Assembly (NCBI GenBank): GCA_017473015.1
Contig: JAFUNP010000028.1
Location: forward strand, 31,396 to 95,395
Direction of reading: 5' to 3'
Source: Oscillospiraceae bacterium
GTDB lineage: Bacteria; Bacillota; Clostridia; Oscillospirales; Ruminococcaceae
DNA: 64,000 nt
How positions within the stretch are numbered: position 1 is the first letter of the stretch; every line of letters begins with the position of its first letter. The notes under the pieces were generated by a model that saw only the letters and a program-made list of their open reading frames with translations, was not told the DNA's origin and did no database searches. Shown in pieces: positions 50,786 through 59,464 of this stretch. Both the position numbers and the translations under genes were made by a program.

Positions 50786-52015
50786 ATGGCATATAAAGAG
50801 CTGATAAAAAACTTTCAGCATGTGCGTGACTACATGCGCCGGTTTTATATTTACGGTTTCAAGAGCAGGTCGGAATATGACGGCAAAAGCGGTCGTTCCT
50901 ATGATGATGAACGACGCCGCATTGAAAGCTGGCTGAAAGATTATATGGGGTTTCGCAATACGGATGAGGGCAAAAATGTGTTCATTTCCATCGACAGCCG
51001 CCGCCAGCCCCACAATCCTCTGTACAAAGCTATGAAAGCCAGAAGCTTTACCGACAGAGACATCACGCTGCATTTTATTATTTTTGATATACTTTACCGC
51101 CCGTCAGATGCTTTTACCCTCGCTGAGCTTATGGACAGAATAAATGATATTTATCTGGCAGATTTTTCTCAGCCTGTTACCTTTGATGAAAGTACTCTGC
51201 GTAAAAAGCTGAAAGAATACATCGCACTGGGTATGGTTATTGCCGAAAAGCAAGGCAGAAATGTGCTTTACCGCAGGTCAGAAAGCTATGACCTGACAGG
51301 TCTGGCAGATGTGCTGGACTATTTTTCTGAAATCGCCCCATGTGGTGTAATAGGCTCCTTCATGCTGGATAAAACACCGCCTCACCGGGATAATTTTACC
51401 TTCAAGCATCATTACATCACTCAGGCTATGGACAGCCAGGTGCTGTACCGGCTGTTCGGGGCAATTTCCCGCCGACGCAAAGTGGAAATCACCTTCACCT
51501 CCCGTGGCAGCAGCCGTGCCCATACCGGTCAGGTGACACCGCTGAAAATATTTATCAGCTGTCAGAACGGAAGACAGTATCTTATGGCGGCAGACAGCAA
51601 GGGAATAATTTCCGCCTACCGTCTGGATTACATTCTGTCTGTCAGGGAAACCATAACCGATGAGGATTTTGCCGGGCTGCGCACACATCTGAATGAAATG
51701 GAAAAATACATATGGGGTGCTAATGTACGCCCTGACAGCAAAACAGAAAAAGTGACTTTTACTGTGGATTTCACAGAAGATGAAGAGTTTATCTGGCGTC
51801 GCCTTGTGAGAGAAAAACGCTGTGGTACAGTTACCCTCATTTCCCCAGGCCGCGCACAGTTCACCGCCACAGTATATGACAGCCGCGAAATGATACCCTG
51901 GATACGCTCTTTTATCTGCCGTATTTCCCACATAGAGTTTGAAAACAAAGAGCTGCAGGCATCCTTTCTGCAGGATATTGAAGATATGTACAGAATGTAC
52001 GGACTGGAGGAATGA
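50786..52015 (+). CDS. WYL-domain transcriptional regulator
   Basis: 409 residues. The N-terminal part (about 60-165) has a winged-helix-like segment (SDAFTLAELMDRINDIYLADFSQPVTFDESTLRKKLKEYIALGMVI). The WYL domain (about 220-300) contains the RKVEITFTSRG strand and QYLMAADSKGIISAYRLDYI. A C-terminal WCX extension follows (about 315-405). WYL regulators bind ligands such as nucleic-acid pieces or nucleotides through this domain. The start has GGGGGTG 8 bases upstream. Directly followed by a second WYL gene. Confidence 0.85.
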   Translation: MAYKELIKNFQHVRDYMRRFYIYGFKSRSEYDGKSGRSYDDERRRIESWLKDYMGFRNTDEGKNVFISIDSRRQPHNPLYKAMKARSFTDRDITLHFIIFDILYRPSDAFTLAELMDRINDIYLADFSQPVTFDESTLRKKLKEYIALGMVIAEKQGRNVLYRRSESYDLTGLADVLDYFSEIAPCGVIGSFMLDKTPPHRDNFTFKHHYITQAMDSQVLYRLFGAISRRRKVEITFTSRGSSRAHTGQVTPLKIFISCQNGRQYLMAADSKGIISAYRLDYILSVRETITDEDFAGLRTHLNEMEKYIWGANVRPDSKTEKVTFTVDFTEDEEFIWRRLVREKRCGTVTLISPGRAQFTATVYDSREMIPWIRSFICRISHIEFENKELQASFLQDIEDMYRMYGLEE

Positions 52016-52017
52016 CA

Positions 52018-52938
52018 ATGATTTTCAACGAAATATTCAGCGTTTATTACTCCACTGTTTCCTGTATCATCACCGCTGCACTGAAAGGAAAGCTGACCGA
52101 CAGGGAGATAATGGAAATAATCAGGGAAAACGCCTTTGAGGAAAGTCTGCTGACTATTATGCCCTCACTGAAAAACGGACGGTGGCAGCTGTTAAAAAAA
52201 GACAACTCCACCCCTTTATACCACTCACCGGAAATCCCCCTGTCAAATATGGAAAAACGGTGGCTGAACGCCATAGCGGCTGACAGGCGCATACAGCTTT
52301 TCGGCGTGGAAATTCCCACTTTTCCTGATGTGCCTCCACTGTTTACATCAGAGGACTACCGCATTTTTGACAGCTACGGCGACGGTGACAATTATTCCGA
52401 CCCGCTGTACATATCCAATTTCCGTACGGTGCTGAAAGCTATACAAGAGCAGGCCCCGCTGAAAATACATATGATAAGCCGCAGCGGAGAGGTAATGTGT
52501 AAAAAGGTGATGCCGCATCACCTGGAATACTCCGAAAAAGACGATAAATTCCGCCTGATAACTACCGGAGGTCATTATGAAACCGTCATAAATATGGGCA
52601 GGGTTCTCTACTGTGAAAGGTATCGGGGTGATTTTGTTATCTACCCTGCACAGCCACAGGATAAACTACGCTGCGCAGAGCTGGAAATACAGGATGAGCG
52701 CAATGCCCTGGAAAGAGTTATGCTCCATTTCGCTCATTTTGAAAAACAAGCGGAAAAAACAGGTGAAAACACTTACCGCATGAAAGTTTTTTATGATAAA
52801 GATGATGAAACAGAAATGGTTATCCGTGTGCTGTCCTTCGGGCCTTTTGTAAAGGCAACCGGTCCGGACCGCTTTACAACATTGGTAATAGACCGCCTGA
52901 AACAACAGAAAGCTATGGGTCTGCACCGACAGAAATAA
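52018..52938 (+). CDS. Second WYL-domain regulator
   Basis: 306 residues. The start at 52018 is chosen because the ATG at 52012 lies only two bases after GGAGG. A WYL-like core spans about 135-210 (APLKIHMISRSGEVMCKKVMPHHLEYSEKDDKFRLIT...INMGRVLYCE), and a C-terminal WCX-like part about 225-300. The N-terminus shows a helical region rather than a clear HTH, so it may act with the first protein as a heteromeric regulator. The two genes are only 2 bases apart. Confidence 0.8.
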   Translation: MIFNEIFSVYYSTVSCIITAALKGKLTDREIMEIIRENAFEESLLTIMPSLKNGRWQLLKKDNSTPLYHSPEIPLSNMEKRWLNAIAADRRIQLFGVEIPTFPDVPPLFTSEDYRIFDSYGDGDNYSDPLYISNFRTVLKAIQEQAPLKIHMISRSGEVMCKKVMPHHLEYSEKDDKFRLITTGGHYETVINMGRVLYCERYRGDFVIYPAQPQDKLRCAELEIQDERNALERVMLHFAHFEKQAEKTGENTYRMKVFYDKDDETEMVIRVLSFGPFVKATGPDRFTTLVIDRLKQQKAMGLHRQK

Positions 52939-52953
52939 TAAAAGCGCACAACA

Positions 52954-52983
52954 AAAAGCTGCAGCAATATGCCGCAGCTTTTA
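52954..52983. terminator. Bidirectional terminator
   Basis: AAAAGCTGC...GCAGCTTTTAT hairpin between the second WYL gene and the barstar gene. Confidence 0.8.
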
Positions 52984-52995
52984 TCATGTCCGGTT

Positions 52996-53283
52996 TTACA
53001 GTTCATCCACCAGTTCTTCTATAATTACAGACACATTTGGATTTTTCTCACCGGCAGCCTCCAGTGTGTTCAGCACCCCGTCAGCGTAACGGCGCAGATT
53101 GTCCTGCATTTCCTGCACATAGGACACTATTATCTGTACAGGCTTGCCCATTTCGCACAGGCAGTCATACAGGGCGTCCAGATTTTTGCCGTAATAGTCA
53201 GGCAGGTCCAGTTTTTTCTGCAGATAAAGATGTGTTGCATCTCTGTCTGTCATTTTTCTTCCGTCAAGTACGATTATATTCAT
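52996..53283 (-). CDS. Barstar-family ribonuclease inhibitor
   Basis: 95 residues, the usual barstar length. IVLDGRKMTDRDATHLYLQKKLDLPDYYGKNLDALYDCL (about 4-42) matches the barstar strand-helix-YYGxNLDALWD core, whose acidic helix plugs the RNase active site. It has no signal peptide and stays in the cytoplasm. The gene follows the barnase-like gene after 2 bases, so toxin and antidote are made together. Confidence 0.93.
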   Translation of the reverse strand: MNIIVLDGRKMTDRDATHLYLQKKLDLPDYYGKNLDALYDCLCEMGKPVQIIVSYVQEMQDNLRRYADGVLNTLEAAGEKNPNVSVIIEELVDEL

Positions 53284-53285
53284 GG

Positions 53286-53891
53286 TTATTCCTCCCCGTA
53301 AAGCAGTTCAAAGGATTCATAATGGTTGTGAGTGTAGTAAATCAGTCCGTCGTTGGAAAATACAATCCTGCGGCTGCCTCGACTGTGGTAGCCGTCGGTG
53401 TCTATATCACATTCATAGTAAACTCGTCCTTTCGCCTTTGGCAGGGAGCCTTCGTAGTTGCCGAATTTATCGCCGCCTATGGCACAGCCAGGTGCGTATT
53501 CTTCCACATTGCCGCCCTCCCAGCCCAGGGCACGGGCTTCATCTTTGGTAATAAAGTTATCCGGCAGACACCCGTAGGTGTGTATATACAGCGCAACGCT
53601 TTCTTTGTCAAAATACCGGCCGTCTCTGTCAATTAATTCTTCTTCCGGTTCAGGAGTGGGCGTAGGTTTTGGAGTAGGCGTTGGCTTCCGTGTGGCCTCC
53701 GGTGCTGGTGCCGGGGTTGCTTCCGGTGTGGATTCCGATTCATTTTCTTCCAGCCGGTTACTGTCATTATGTACTATCTGCTGTGATACCCCGGTATCTG
53801 CCGCAGAGCTGTCGCCGCCGGTGTCACCGCCACATCCCACCATGGACATTATCATCACAATGGCCATTATTATGGACAATATTCTTTTCAT
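53286..53891 (-). CDS. Lipoprotein-anchored barnase-type ribonuclease
   Basis: 201 residues from the second ATG, with AGGTG 5 bases upstream; the ATG at 53894 is too close to it. The lipoprotein signal ends in MSMVGC (Cys20). A Ser/Glu-rich and then Pro-Thr repeat linker (TPEATPAPAPEAT...KPTPTPKPTPTPEPEE, about 54-85) can span the wall. The barnase domain occupies about 92-201: YIHTYGCLPDNFITKDEARALGW, APGCAIGGDKFGNYEG. The catalytic set matches barnase E73, R83, R87 and H102 (here about E160, R171, R175, H190). Normally secreted guanyl-specific RNase; membrane tethering is unusual. Confidence 0.93.
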   Translation of the reverse strand: MKRILSIIMAIVMIMSMVGCGGDTGGDSSAADTGVSQQIVHNDSNRLEENESESTPEATPAPAPEATRKPTPTPKPTPTPEPEEELIDRDGRYFDKESVALYIHTYGCLPDNFITKDEARALGWEGGNVEEYAPGCAIGGDKFGNYEGSLPKAKGRVYYECDIDTDGYHSRGSRRIVFSNDGLIYYTHNHYESFELLYGEE

Positions 53892-53997
53892 CATATCACC
53901 TCTTATTATTTATGTTCACAGTATATCACATCTATTTGCAATATAAAAGTAGGGAAAAATGCGCATTTTTTTGATAATGTTGTACAATAAACTTTAT

Positions 53998-54026
53998 TTG
54001 TTCATAATTTTAATGTATACTATAAT
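53998..54026 (+). promoter_or_regulatory. Promoter of the second two-component operon
   Basis: TTGTTC (53998-54003), 17 bp spacer and TATAAT (54021-54026), 27 bases before the start codon. Confidence 0.65.
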
Positions 54027-54052
54027 GTATAAAGCCTTTACAGGAGGATATT

Positions 54053-54751
54053 ATGGACAAAGAAAGAATCCTGATAGTTGATGATGACAGAAATATATGT
54101 GAACTGCTTCGCCTTTATCTGGAAAAGGAAGGCTATGAAACACATATCGCCCACGATGGTGAAAATGCACTGGAGGTTTACGACGAAAGACTGTTTGACC
54201 TGGTGCTGATGGATGTTATGATGCCCCGTGTGGACGGCTGGGAAGCCTGCCGCCGCATCCGTGCCAAAGGCGATACACCTATTATAATGCTCACCGCCAA
54301 AGGAGAAACCTTTGACAAAGTTCTGGGACTGGAGCTGGGCGCTGATGACTATGTGGTAAAACCTTTTGACACCAAAGAAGTTGTAGCCAGAATCAAAGCT
54401 GTTCTCCGTCGCAGCGGCAGACAGAAAGCGGCACCTAATTCAAATGATGGCGCTCTGACTTTTGATAATCTGGTGGTCAACATCACAAAATACGAACTGC
54501 GCGTAAAGGATGAGGTAGTGGACACACCTCCGAAAGAGCTGGAGCTGCTGTATCATCTGGCTTCTAACCCAAACAAAGTTTTCACCCGTGATGCTCTGCT
54601 GGACGAGGTATGGGGGTTTGAATACTATGGTGACAGCCGCACAATTGACGTGCATATCAAACGCCTGCGTGAAAAGCTGGAAGGTGTCAGCGAGCAGTGG
54701 AACCTGAAAACCGTATGGGGTGTAGGCTATAAGTTTGAACTGAAAGAATAA
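54053..54751 (+). CDS. OmpR/PhoB-family response regulator
   Basis: 232 residues. Receiver domain with D10/D11, phospho-acceptor D54 (VLMDVMMPRVDG), switch MLTAKGE and VKPFD. Winged helix about 130-230 with PPKELELLYHLASNPNKVFTRDALLDEVWGFEYYGDSRTIDVHIKRLREKLE and VWGVGYKFEL. CAGGAGG lies 6 bases before ATG. The cognate kinase follows after one small gene. HtrA further downstream may belong to the regulon, as in CssRS-type systems, although that is inference. Confidence 0.95.
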   Translation: MDKERILIVDDDRNICELLRLYLEKEGYETHIAHDGENALEVYDERLFDLVLMDVMMPRVDGWEACRRIRAKGDTPIIMLTAKGETFDKVLGLELGADDYVVKPFDTKEVVARIKAVLRRSGRQKAAPNSNDGALTFDNLVVNITKYELRVKDEVVDTPPKELELLYHLASNPNKVFTRDALLDEVWGFEYYGDSRTIDVHIKRLREKLEGVSEQWNLKTVWGVGYKFELKE

Positions 54752-54834
54752 TCTACGGAATACACTGCTATCAGCAGGAATAGTAATAAACAAATAGTAA
54801 TTAATTAAATCTTATATACAAGGAGTATACAAAA

Positions 54835-55086
54835 ATGCTTGAATTCAAATACGACACACAGCTGCTTATCGAAGGTGAAGACCTGGACGAAGATGAAATC
54901 TATGATTACATCGTAGAAAACTTCAAAGGCGACAGCCTGCTGGCTGTAGGTGACAGCGACCTTATCAAAATCCACTACCACACAAACGAACCTTGGCTGG
55001 TGCTGGCATGGGCTGCCACACTGGGCGACATTTATGACATCGTTGTGGAAAACATGGAAAGACAGGAAGCAGGCCTTCAGGGCTGA
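54835..55086 (+). CDS. Small protein resembling the C-terminal end of FakA/DAK-type kinases
   Basis: 83 residues, acidic. The second half, GDSLLAVGDSDLIKIHYHTNEPWLVLAWAATLGDIYDIVVENMERQ, resembles the end of fatty-acid kinase FakA/DAK2-like proteins (LxVGDEDLIKVHVHTNxPGxVLEYALxxGELxxIKIENM). Only this final subdomain is present, with its own ribosome binding site AAGGAG. It lies between the response regulator and kinase genes. A stand-alone role is unknown; it might sense a small ligand or bind a kinase partner. Confidence 0.65.
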   Translation: MLEFKYDTQLLIEGEDLDEDEIYDYIVENFKGDSLLAVGDSDLIKIHYHTNEPWLVLAWAATLGDIYDIVVENMERQEAGLQG

Positions 55087-55112
55087 TATTATTCCAAAAG
55101 CAGGAAAAATAA

Positions 55113-56606
55113 ATGCGTAAGACTATAGTTACCCGCTTTTTTTCGGCTATCAGCATATTGCTGGTAACCTCCATTGGCGTATTGGGTATCCTGTTTATGT
55201 TTTTTGCCAACAGATACCTGCAGAGTGACCGTCTGAATACAATGAACCTGTGCGTTATTAACGCACAGGCTGCTTTTGATGACTCAATTCAGGAAAAAGA
55301 CGGTATCACCAGCGAAGAACAGCGCTCCAAGCTGCGTGAAAACCTGCGCCTTATATCAAACACTACCGCTACCACAGTTATTCTGGCAGACGAAAAAGGC
55401 AAGTGTATCGTATGTACCGAGGAATTTGCCTGTGGTCATGAAGGCTCATTTGTACCGGAAGCCGCCATGAAAACACTGTCAGCGGCAACCAAAAGTATTC
55501 AGCTGGATGAAACCTTCACCGATATTTATTCCGGTTCATACTATACTGTGGGCCGTGCTGCCCGCGATACAAACGGAAATATTATCGGCTATGTTTTTGC
55601 TTTTTCTGACGCCACCAGTATCACAGCCTTTACTCAGGCGCTGATTTCCATGTTTATGGTCAGTGCCGGTATTATGCTGCTGATTTCCAGTGTGGTTTCC
55701 ATACTGGTTACCAGCCGTCTTACAACACCGCTGAGAAACATATCCGATGCCGCCCGTAAATTCGGCCAGGGTGATTTTTCTGCCCGTGTTGAAGTGGAAG
55801 GTGACGACGAAATTGCCCATCTGGCTTATACCTTTAATCAGATGGCTGGTTTTGTGGAAAAAAATGAAAAATCCCGCTCCAGCTTTGTGGCCAATATCGC
55901 CCATGAACTGCGCACGCCTATGACCAGTATCAAAGGCTTTGTGGACGGCATTATTGACGGCACCATACCACGGGAAATGCAGGGCAGATATCTGAATGTA
56001 ATCAGTGATGAAGTGGGCCGTCTGGCCCGCCTGACAAACAGCATGCTGGATATTTCCAAGCTGGAAAGCGGTGAATTCCAGATGAATGTGGAAAAATACA
56101 ACATATGGGACACCATTGCAACCATAGCTTTTGCCTTTGAAAACAGAATAGAGTCAGCCCGTATCGACCTGCAGGGTTTCAAGCCACACAAGGTTATGGT
56201 AAACGCTGACAAGGATATTGTGCATCAGGTGGTCTATAATATATTTGACAACGCTCTGAAATTCACACCTAAAGGCGGTTATATTGCTTTTGATGTGTCA
56301 GAGGACAAATCCACCGGTCTGGTCACCGTAAAAATCCGCAACTCCGGTCAGGGCATCAGCAAAGAAGCACTGCCGTATATATTTGAAAGATTTTATAAAG
56401 AGGACTCCTCCCGCAGTGTTCACACACGCGGCGCAGGCATAGGTCTTTTTATCGCCAAAACTCTGGTACAGCGCTCCGGCGGTGACATCTGGGTGGAAAG
56501 CGAAGAAAACAAATATACAGAGTTTATATTCACCCTGCCGGCAGCACCCCGTGCTGCTGTACAGCGCAATAATACAAAGCAGAACAAAACTCATAACAAA
56601 AAATAG
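55113..56606 (+). CDS. Sensor histidine kinase
   Basis: 497 residues. Transmembrane helix 1 (about 10-32), an extracytoplasmic domain with a cache-like pattern (about 35-170), helix 2 (about 172-200), HAMP (about 200-252), HisKA with NIAHELRTPMTSIKGFVDGI (H264), and HATPase with NIFDNALKFTPKGGYI, NSGQGISKEALPYIFERFYKEDSSR and GAGIGLFIAKTLV. The external domain has three Cys (about 101, 107 and one earlier), possibly redox- or metal-related. Partner of the response regulator at 54053. Confidence 0.93.
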   Translation: MRKTIVTRFFSAISILLVTSIGVLGILFMFFANRYLQSDRLNTMNLCVINAQAAFDDSIQEKDGITSEEQRSKLRENLRLISNTTATTVILADEKGKCIVCTEEFACGHEGSFVPEAAMKTLSAATKSIQLDETFTDIYSGSYYTVGRAARDTNGNIIGYVFAFSDATSITAFTQALISMFMVSAGIMLLISSVVSILVTSRLTTPLRNISDAARKFGQGDFSARVEVEGDDEIAHLAYTFNQMAGFVEKNEKSRSSFVANIAHELRTPMTSIKGFVDGIIDGTIPREMQGRYLNVISDEVGRLARLTNSMLDISKLESGEFQMNVEKYNIWDTIATIAFAFENRIESARIDLQGFKPHKVMVNADKDIVHQVVYNIFDNALKFTPKGGYIAFDVSEDKSTGLVTVKIRNSGQGISKEALPYIFERFYKEDSSRSVHTRGAGIGLFIAKTLVQRSGGDIWVESEENKYTEFIFTLPAAPRAAVQRNNTKQNKTHNKK

Positions 56607-56761
56607 TATTGCGGCGGCCTTTGCTGTATTTCAGGGGCCGTTTGTGATTATATGCTGAATTTTCGGTGAATAAATCCGGTAAAATACTATGAATACAAAA
56701 ATTTTTCACAAATTCATATTACTATGAGTGTAAAGAAAATTTTCAGAAGGAAGCGAGATAT

Positions 56762-57877
56762 ATGGAGAGAAGAAACAGAAGTAAAGCTCCGCTGATTATG
56801 CTGATGCTTTTATGTGTATGTGTCAGTCTGGCGGCTGGCATTATGATAGGCAGAAACAATGTGATTTCCAGCCCGGTTATCGACTTTTTTACTCAGAATG
56901 AAGCCGACCGGACAGTCAAAGGTGAAGCCCCTGTGGTGGAACTTCAGCCTGCACCGGAATACACTGACGGCGGTTATGAAACCACAGATATTTTTGAAAA
57001 AGTGAACCCATCGGTTGTCAGCATAAATGTATACGCCGGTACATCAGTATCACCTATAAGTAGCGGTACGGGTATTGTTATGACTGCAGATGGTTATATC
57101 ATCACCAACGCCCATGTGGTCGACGGCGGTACCAGTGTAAATGTGGTTTTCAACGACGACACACAGGTACGCGGCACAATCGTAGGTGCTGACGAAGATA
57201 CAGACATTGCCGTAATCAAAGTGTCCGCTACTGACCTGACAGCGGCAGAATTTGGCGACAGTTCCACACTGAAAATAGGTGAAAGAGTGGTTGCCATCGG
57301 TAACGCAGGCGGTCTGTCCGGCACATGTACCCAGGGTATTATTTCCGGTCTGAACCGTGATATGAGCTCCAGCTCCAGAAGTCTGGCACTCATTCAGACC
57401 AGCGCAGCTATCAACCCTGGCAACTCCGGCGGCCCGCTGGTAAACAGATTTGGCCAGGTAATCGGTATCACCTCAGCCAAAATTGCCGCCACAGATTATG
57501 AAGGTATCGGTTTTGCTATACCTATTACAGACGCCCTTCCTATTATCCAGAGCCTGATTGAAAACGGTTATGTAACAGGCCGTGCAGTGTTGGGCGTACA
57601 GGTAATCGAACTGAATGAATCCAATGGTCCTATGAACGGACTGCCACGCCGCGGCGCATATATCGCATCAATTGAATCGTACAGCGACCTGCTGAACAAA
57701 GGCGTACGCGAAAGAGATGTTATCATAGAAGCAAATGGCGTTGAGCTGTACTCCACAGACGACCTGATGGAACAGCTGGAAAAATTCTCACCCGGCGACA
57801 CCATGAACCTGGGCATCTACCGTCCGGAAAGCGGTGAAACATTCTATGTAGATGTAAAACTGGTAGAAGCAAGATAA
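56762..57877 (+). CDS. HtrA/DegP-type serine protease
   Basis: 371 residues. A basic N-terminus and one signal-anchor helix (about 9-30) place the protease outside the membrane. S1C catalytic triad: H118 in ITNAHVVDGG, D148 in EDTDIAVIKV, S222 in NPGNSGGPL. A single PDZ domain follows (about 275-371, LGVQVIELN...VRERDVIIEANGVEL). It degrades or refolds misfolded exported proteins. AGAAGGAAG precedes ATG. Directly downstream of a two-component system, a common context for envelope-stress proteases. Confidence 0.95.
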   Translation: MERRNRSKAPLIMLMLLCVCVSLAAGIMIGRNNVISSPVIDFFTQNEADRTVKGEAPVVELQPAPEYTDGGYETTDIFEKVNPSVVSINVYAGTSVSPISSGTGIVMTADGYIITNAHVVDGGTSVNVVFNDDTQVRGTIVGADEDTDIAVIKVSATDLTAAEFGDSSTLKIGERVVAIGNAGGLSGTCTQGIISGLNRDMSSSSRSLALIQTSAAINPGNSGGPLVNRFGQVIGITSAKIAATDYEGIGFAIPITDALPIIQSLIENGYVTGRAVLGVQVIELNESNGPMNGLPRRGAYIASIESYSDLLNKGVRERDVIIEANGVELYSTDDLMEQLEKFSPGDTMNLGIYRPESGETFYVDVKLVEAR

Positions 57878-57883
57878 AAAAAT

Positions 57884-57916
57884 TACCCCGTCACTGCAAA
57901 GTGACGGGGATTTTTT
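57884..57916 (+). terminator. Terminator of htrA
   Basis: CCCCGTCACT-gcaa-AGTGACGGGG followed by ATTTTTTG, a perfect 10-bp stem. Confidence 0.92.
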
Positions 57917-58027
57917 GTCACATCAGATTTTCAGCAGCCCGGTTTCTGTTGTACAGCTTGCAGGTCAGCAGACGCCTGTCTTAACACAGACTCCACCATG
58001 CTCCTTCAGACATATATTCCTGTTGTT

Positions 58028-59020
58028 TTACCACCAGTAGTTTTCACTTTCATCAATATATGTAAACAGCGGTGTGCCGTCAGCAGTATAAATTTCAGCT
58101 TCAGAACCGCGGCTGATATCCATATAGCGCCATTCTTCACCTGTTTCATCGGTACGCCAGCCTTTAAGAATTGTGATATGGTGCAGACCGTCACCATCAA
58201 TAACCTCTGTTTTCAGAAACGCCTCGCTGTTAAGCGGTGTGAAAAACTCAATATTTTTTTCAAATGAATAGCTGATAGTATTCGGTGACTGTGCGCCGGA
58301 ATAAGACGGTTCCTGTGTTGCATCCTCAATATCTTCAGCGATGGTATCAGTAGGCAGAAGCTGTTCTCTTTTTACCACCTGGTCATCAATCACATACAGC
58401 AGATACATATCCTGTATTTCAGGCTGTCCATTGTATCTTTCCCGATGAATTTCCACATTGCCACTGATAATCCATTTGACTGAATTTTCTGTGCGGGAGC
58501 CGCGGGACTGCTGCCAGTCAAACTGGGAGTAAACTGCAGTCACTAAACTGTTGCGCGGTGAAATACCATGGTTTATTTCCTGGACCCTGTTTGTGCCTCC
58601 CTCTGTCAATGTTACAGATTCGATAACGCTGTCTGTAAACAGAGGTGCAGTGAACTCAGCCACAAATTTACCATCTGCAAGCGTCATGGAATGGGTTACA
58701 CCATCACATACAAAGGTGGCCGTGGTAGTCTGTGAGTACTCTTTAGGTTCTATTACAAATTTAATCTGTGCCGTGCCGTTGGAAACATCACCGCCGGTGT
58801 ACTCCACCGCATAATCATTCAGCAGACTGGACTGTTTTTTCATCTGTGCATTCACATTGGCATAGATGTTGTTGATATCCCTCTGCAAATACTCATAATT
58901 ATTGTTTACCCTGTTCTGCAGGTTTTCAACTTCATTTTTCAGTGTATAAATCTGAAAAATGGAGAAAATCAACCCCACAGCCAGCAGACCGGAAATCAGT
59001 CTGTTATAATCTTTTTTCAT
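58028..59020 (-). CDS. Membrane-anchored hypothetical protein with coiled coil
   Basis: 330 residues. One N-terminal hydrophobic helix (about 7-25) is followed by a coiled coil (TLKNEVENLQNRVNNNYEYLQRDINNIYANVNAQ, about 26-60) and a long beta-rich extracytoplasmic part. The C-terminus is DESENYWW. No enzyme motif is recognised. Last gene of a run with the two small genes upstream (18 bases apart). Perhaps an envelope or ligand-binding protein. Confidence 0.6.
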   Translation of the reverse strand: MKKDYNRLISGLLAVGLIFSIFQIYTLKNEVENLQNRVNNNYEYLQRDINNIYANVNAQMKKQSSLLNDYAVEYTGGDVSNGTAQIKFVIEPKEYSQTTTATFVCDGVTHSMTLADGKFVAEFTAPLFTDSVIESVTLTEGGTNRVQEINHGISPRNSLVTAVYSQFDWQQSRGSRTENSVKWIISGNVEIHRERYNGQPEIQDMYLLYVIDDQVVKREQLLPTDTIAEDIEDATQEPSYSGAQSPNTISYSFEKNIEFFTPLNSEAFLKTEVIDGDGLHHITILKGWRTDETGEEWRYMDISRGSEAEIYTADGTPLFTYIDESENYWW

Positions 59021-59038
59021 AATATCTCCTGTAAAAAA

Positions 59039-59437
59039 TTATTCCATTATTTTATAAACTTTGTCCCCGCCAATGGCTTTTATATAGCTGTTTCCGAATA
59101 CTGTCACCACATCGGACAAATCTCCGTTTTTATGATAGCAGTATATTCCAATTACACGCAGGCTGTCCACATCAAAATAATCATTTTGGGAAACTTTCAT
59201 AAGGCGCATATTGCCTATCCAGTTTTCCAGCTGTTTCCTTTCATCTGCGGTCAGTTCATAAACGGTAAATTCTTCGCCTACATCTTCAGAAATATTCACT
59301 ATTATAGTATCAGCATCATAAATCCAGTGCTCACGGCAGAATTTTTCTCCTGGTATAAACCAATCAAAAGCTATATATGCCGCTGCCAGCAGGGCTATTG
59401 CCGCAATAATATATTTTGTTCTTTTCCTGTTGCTCAT
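59039..59437 (-). CDS. Small membrane-anchored hypothetical protein
   Basis: 132 residues from the ATG at 59437; nearby starts at 59446 and 59452 cannot be excluded. A basic segment NRKRTK and a hydrophobic helix (about 8-25, YIIAAIALLAAAYIAFDWF) form a signal anchor. The exported part contains VYELTADERKQLENWIGNM and DSLRVIGIYCYHKNGDLSDVVTVFGNSYIKAIGGDKVYKI, a pattern of small beta-rich lipoprotein-like domains. No named family. It sits between the AIM24 gene and the coiled-coil protein gene. Confidence 0.6.
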   Translation of the reverse strand: MSNRKRTKYIIAAIALLAAAYIAFDWFIPGEKFCREHWIYDADTIIVNISEDVGEEFTVYELTADERKQLENWIGNMRLMKVSQNDYFDVDSLRVIGIYCYHKNGDLSDVVTVFGNSYIKAIGGDKVYKIME

Positions 59438-59464
59438 TTTTTCCATTTCCAACGCAAAGGTTGC

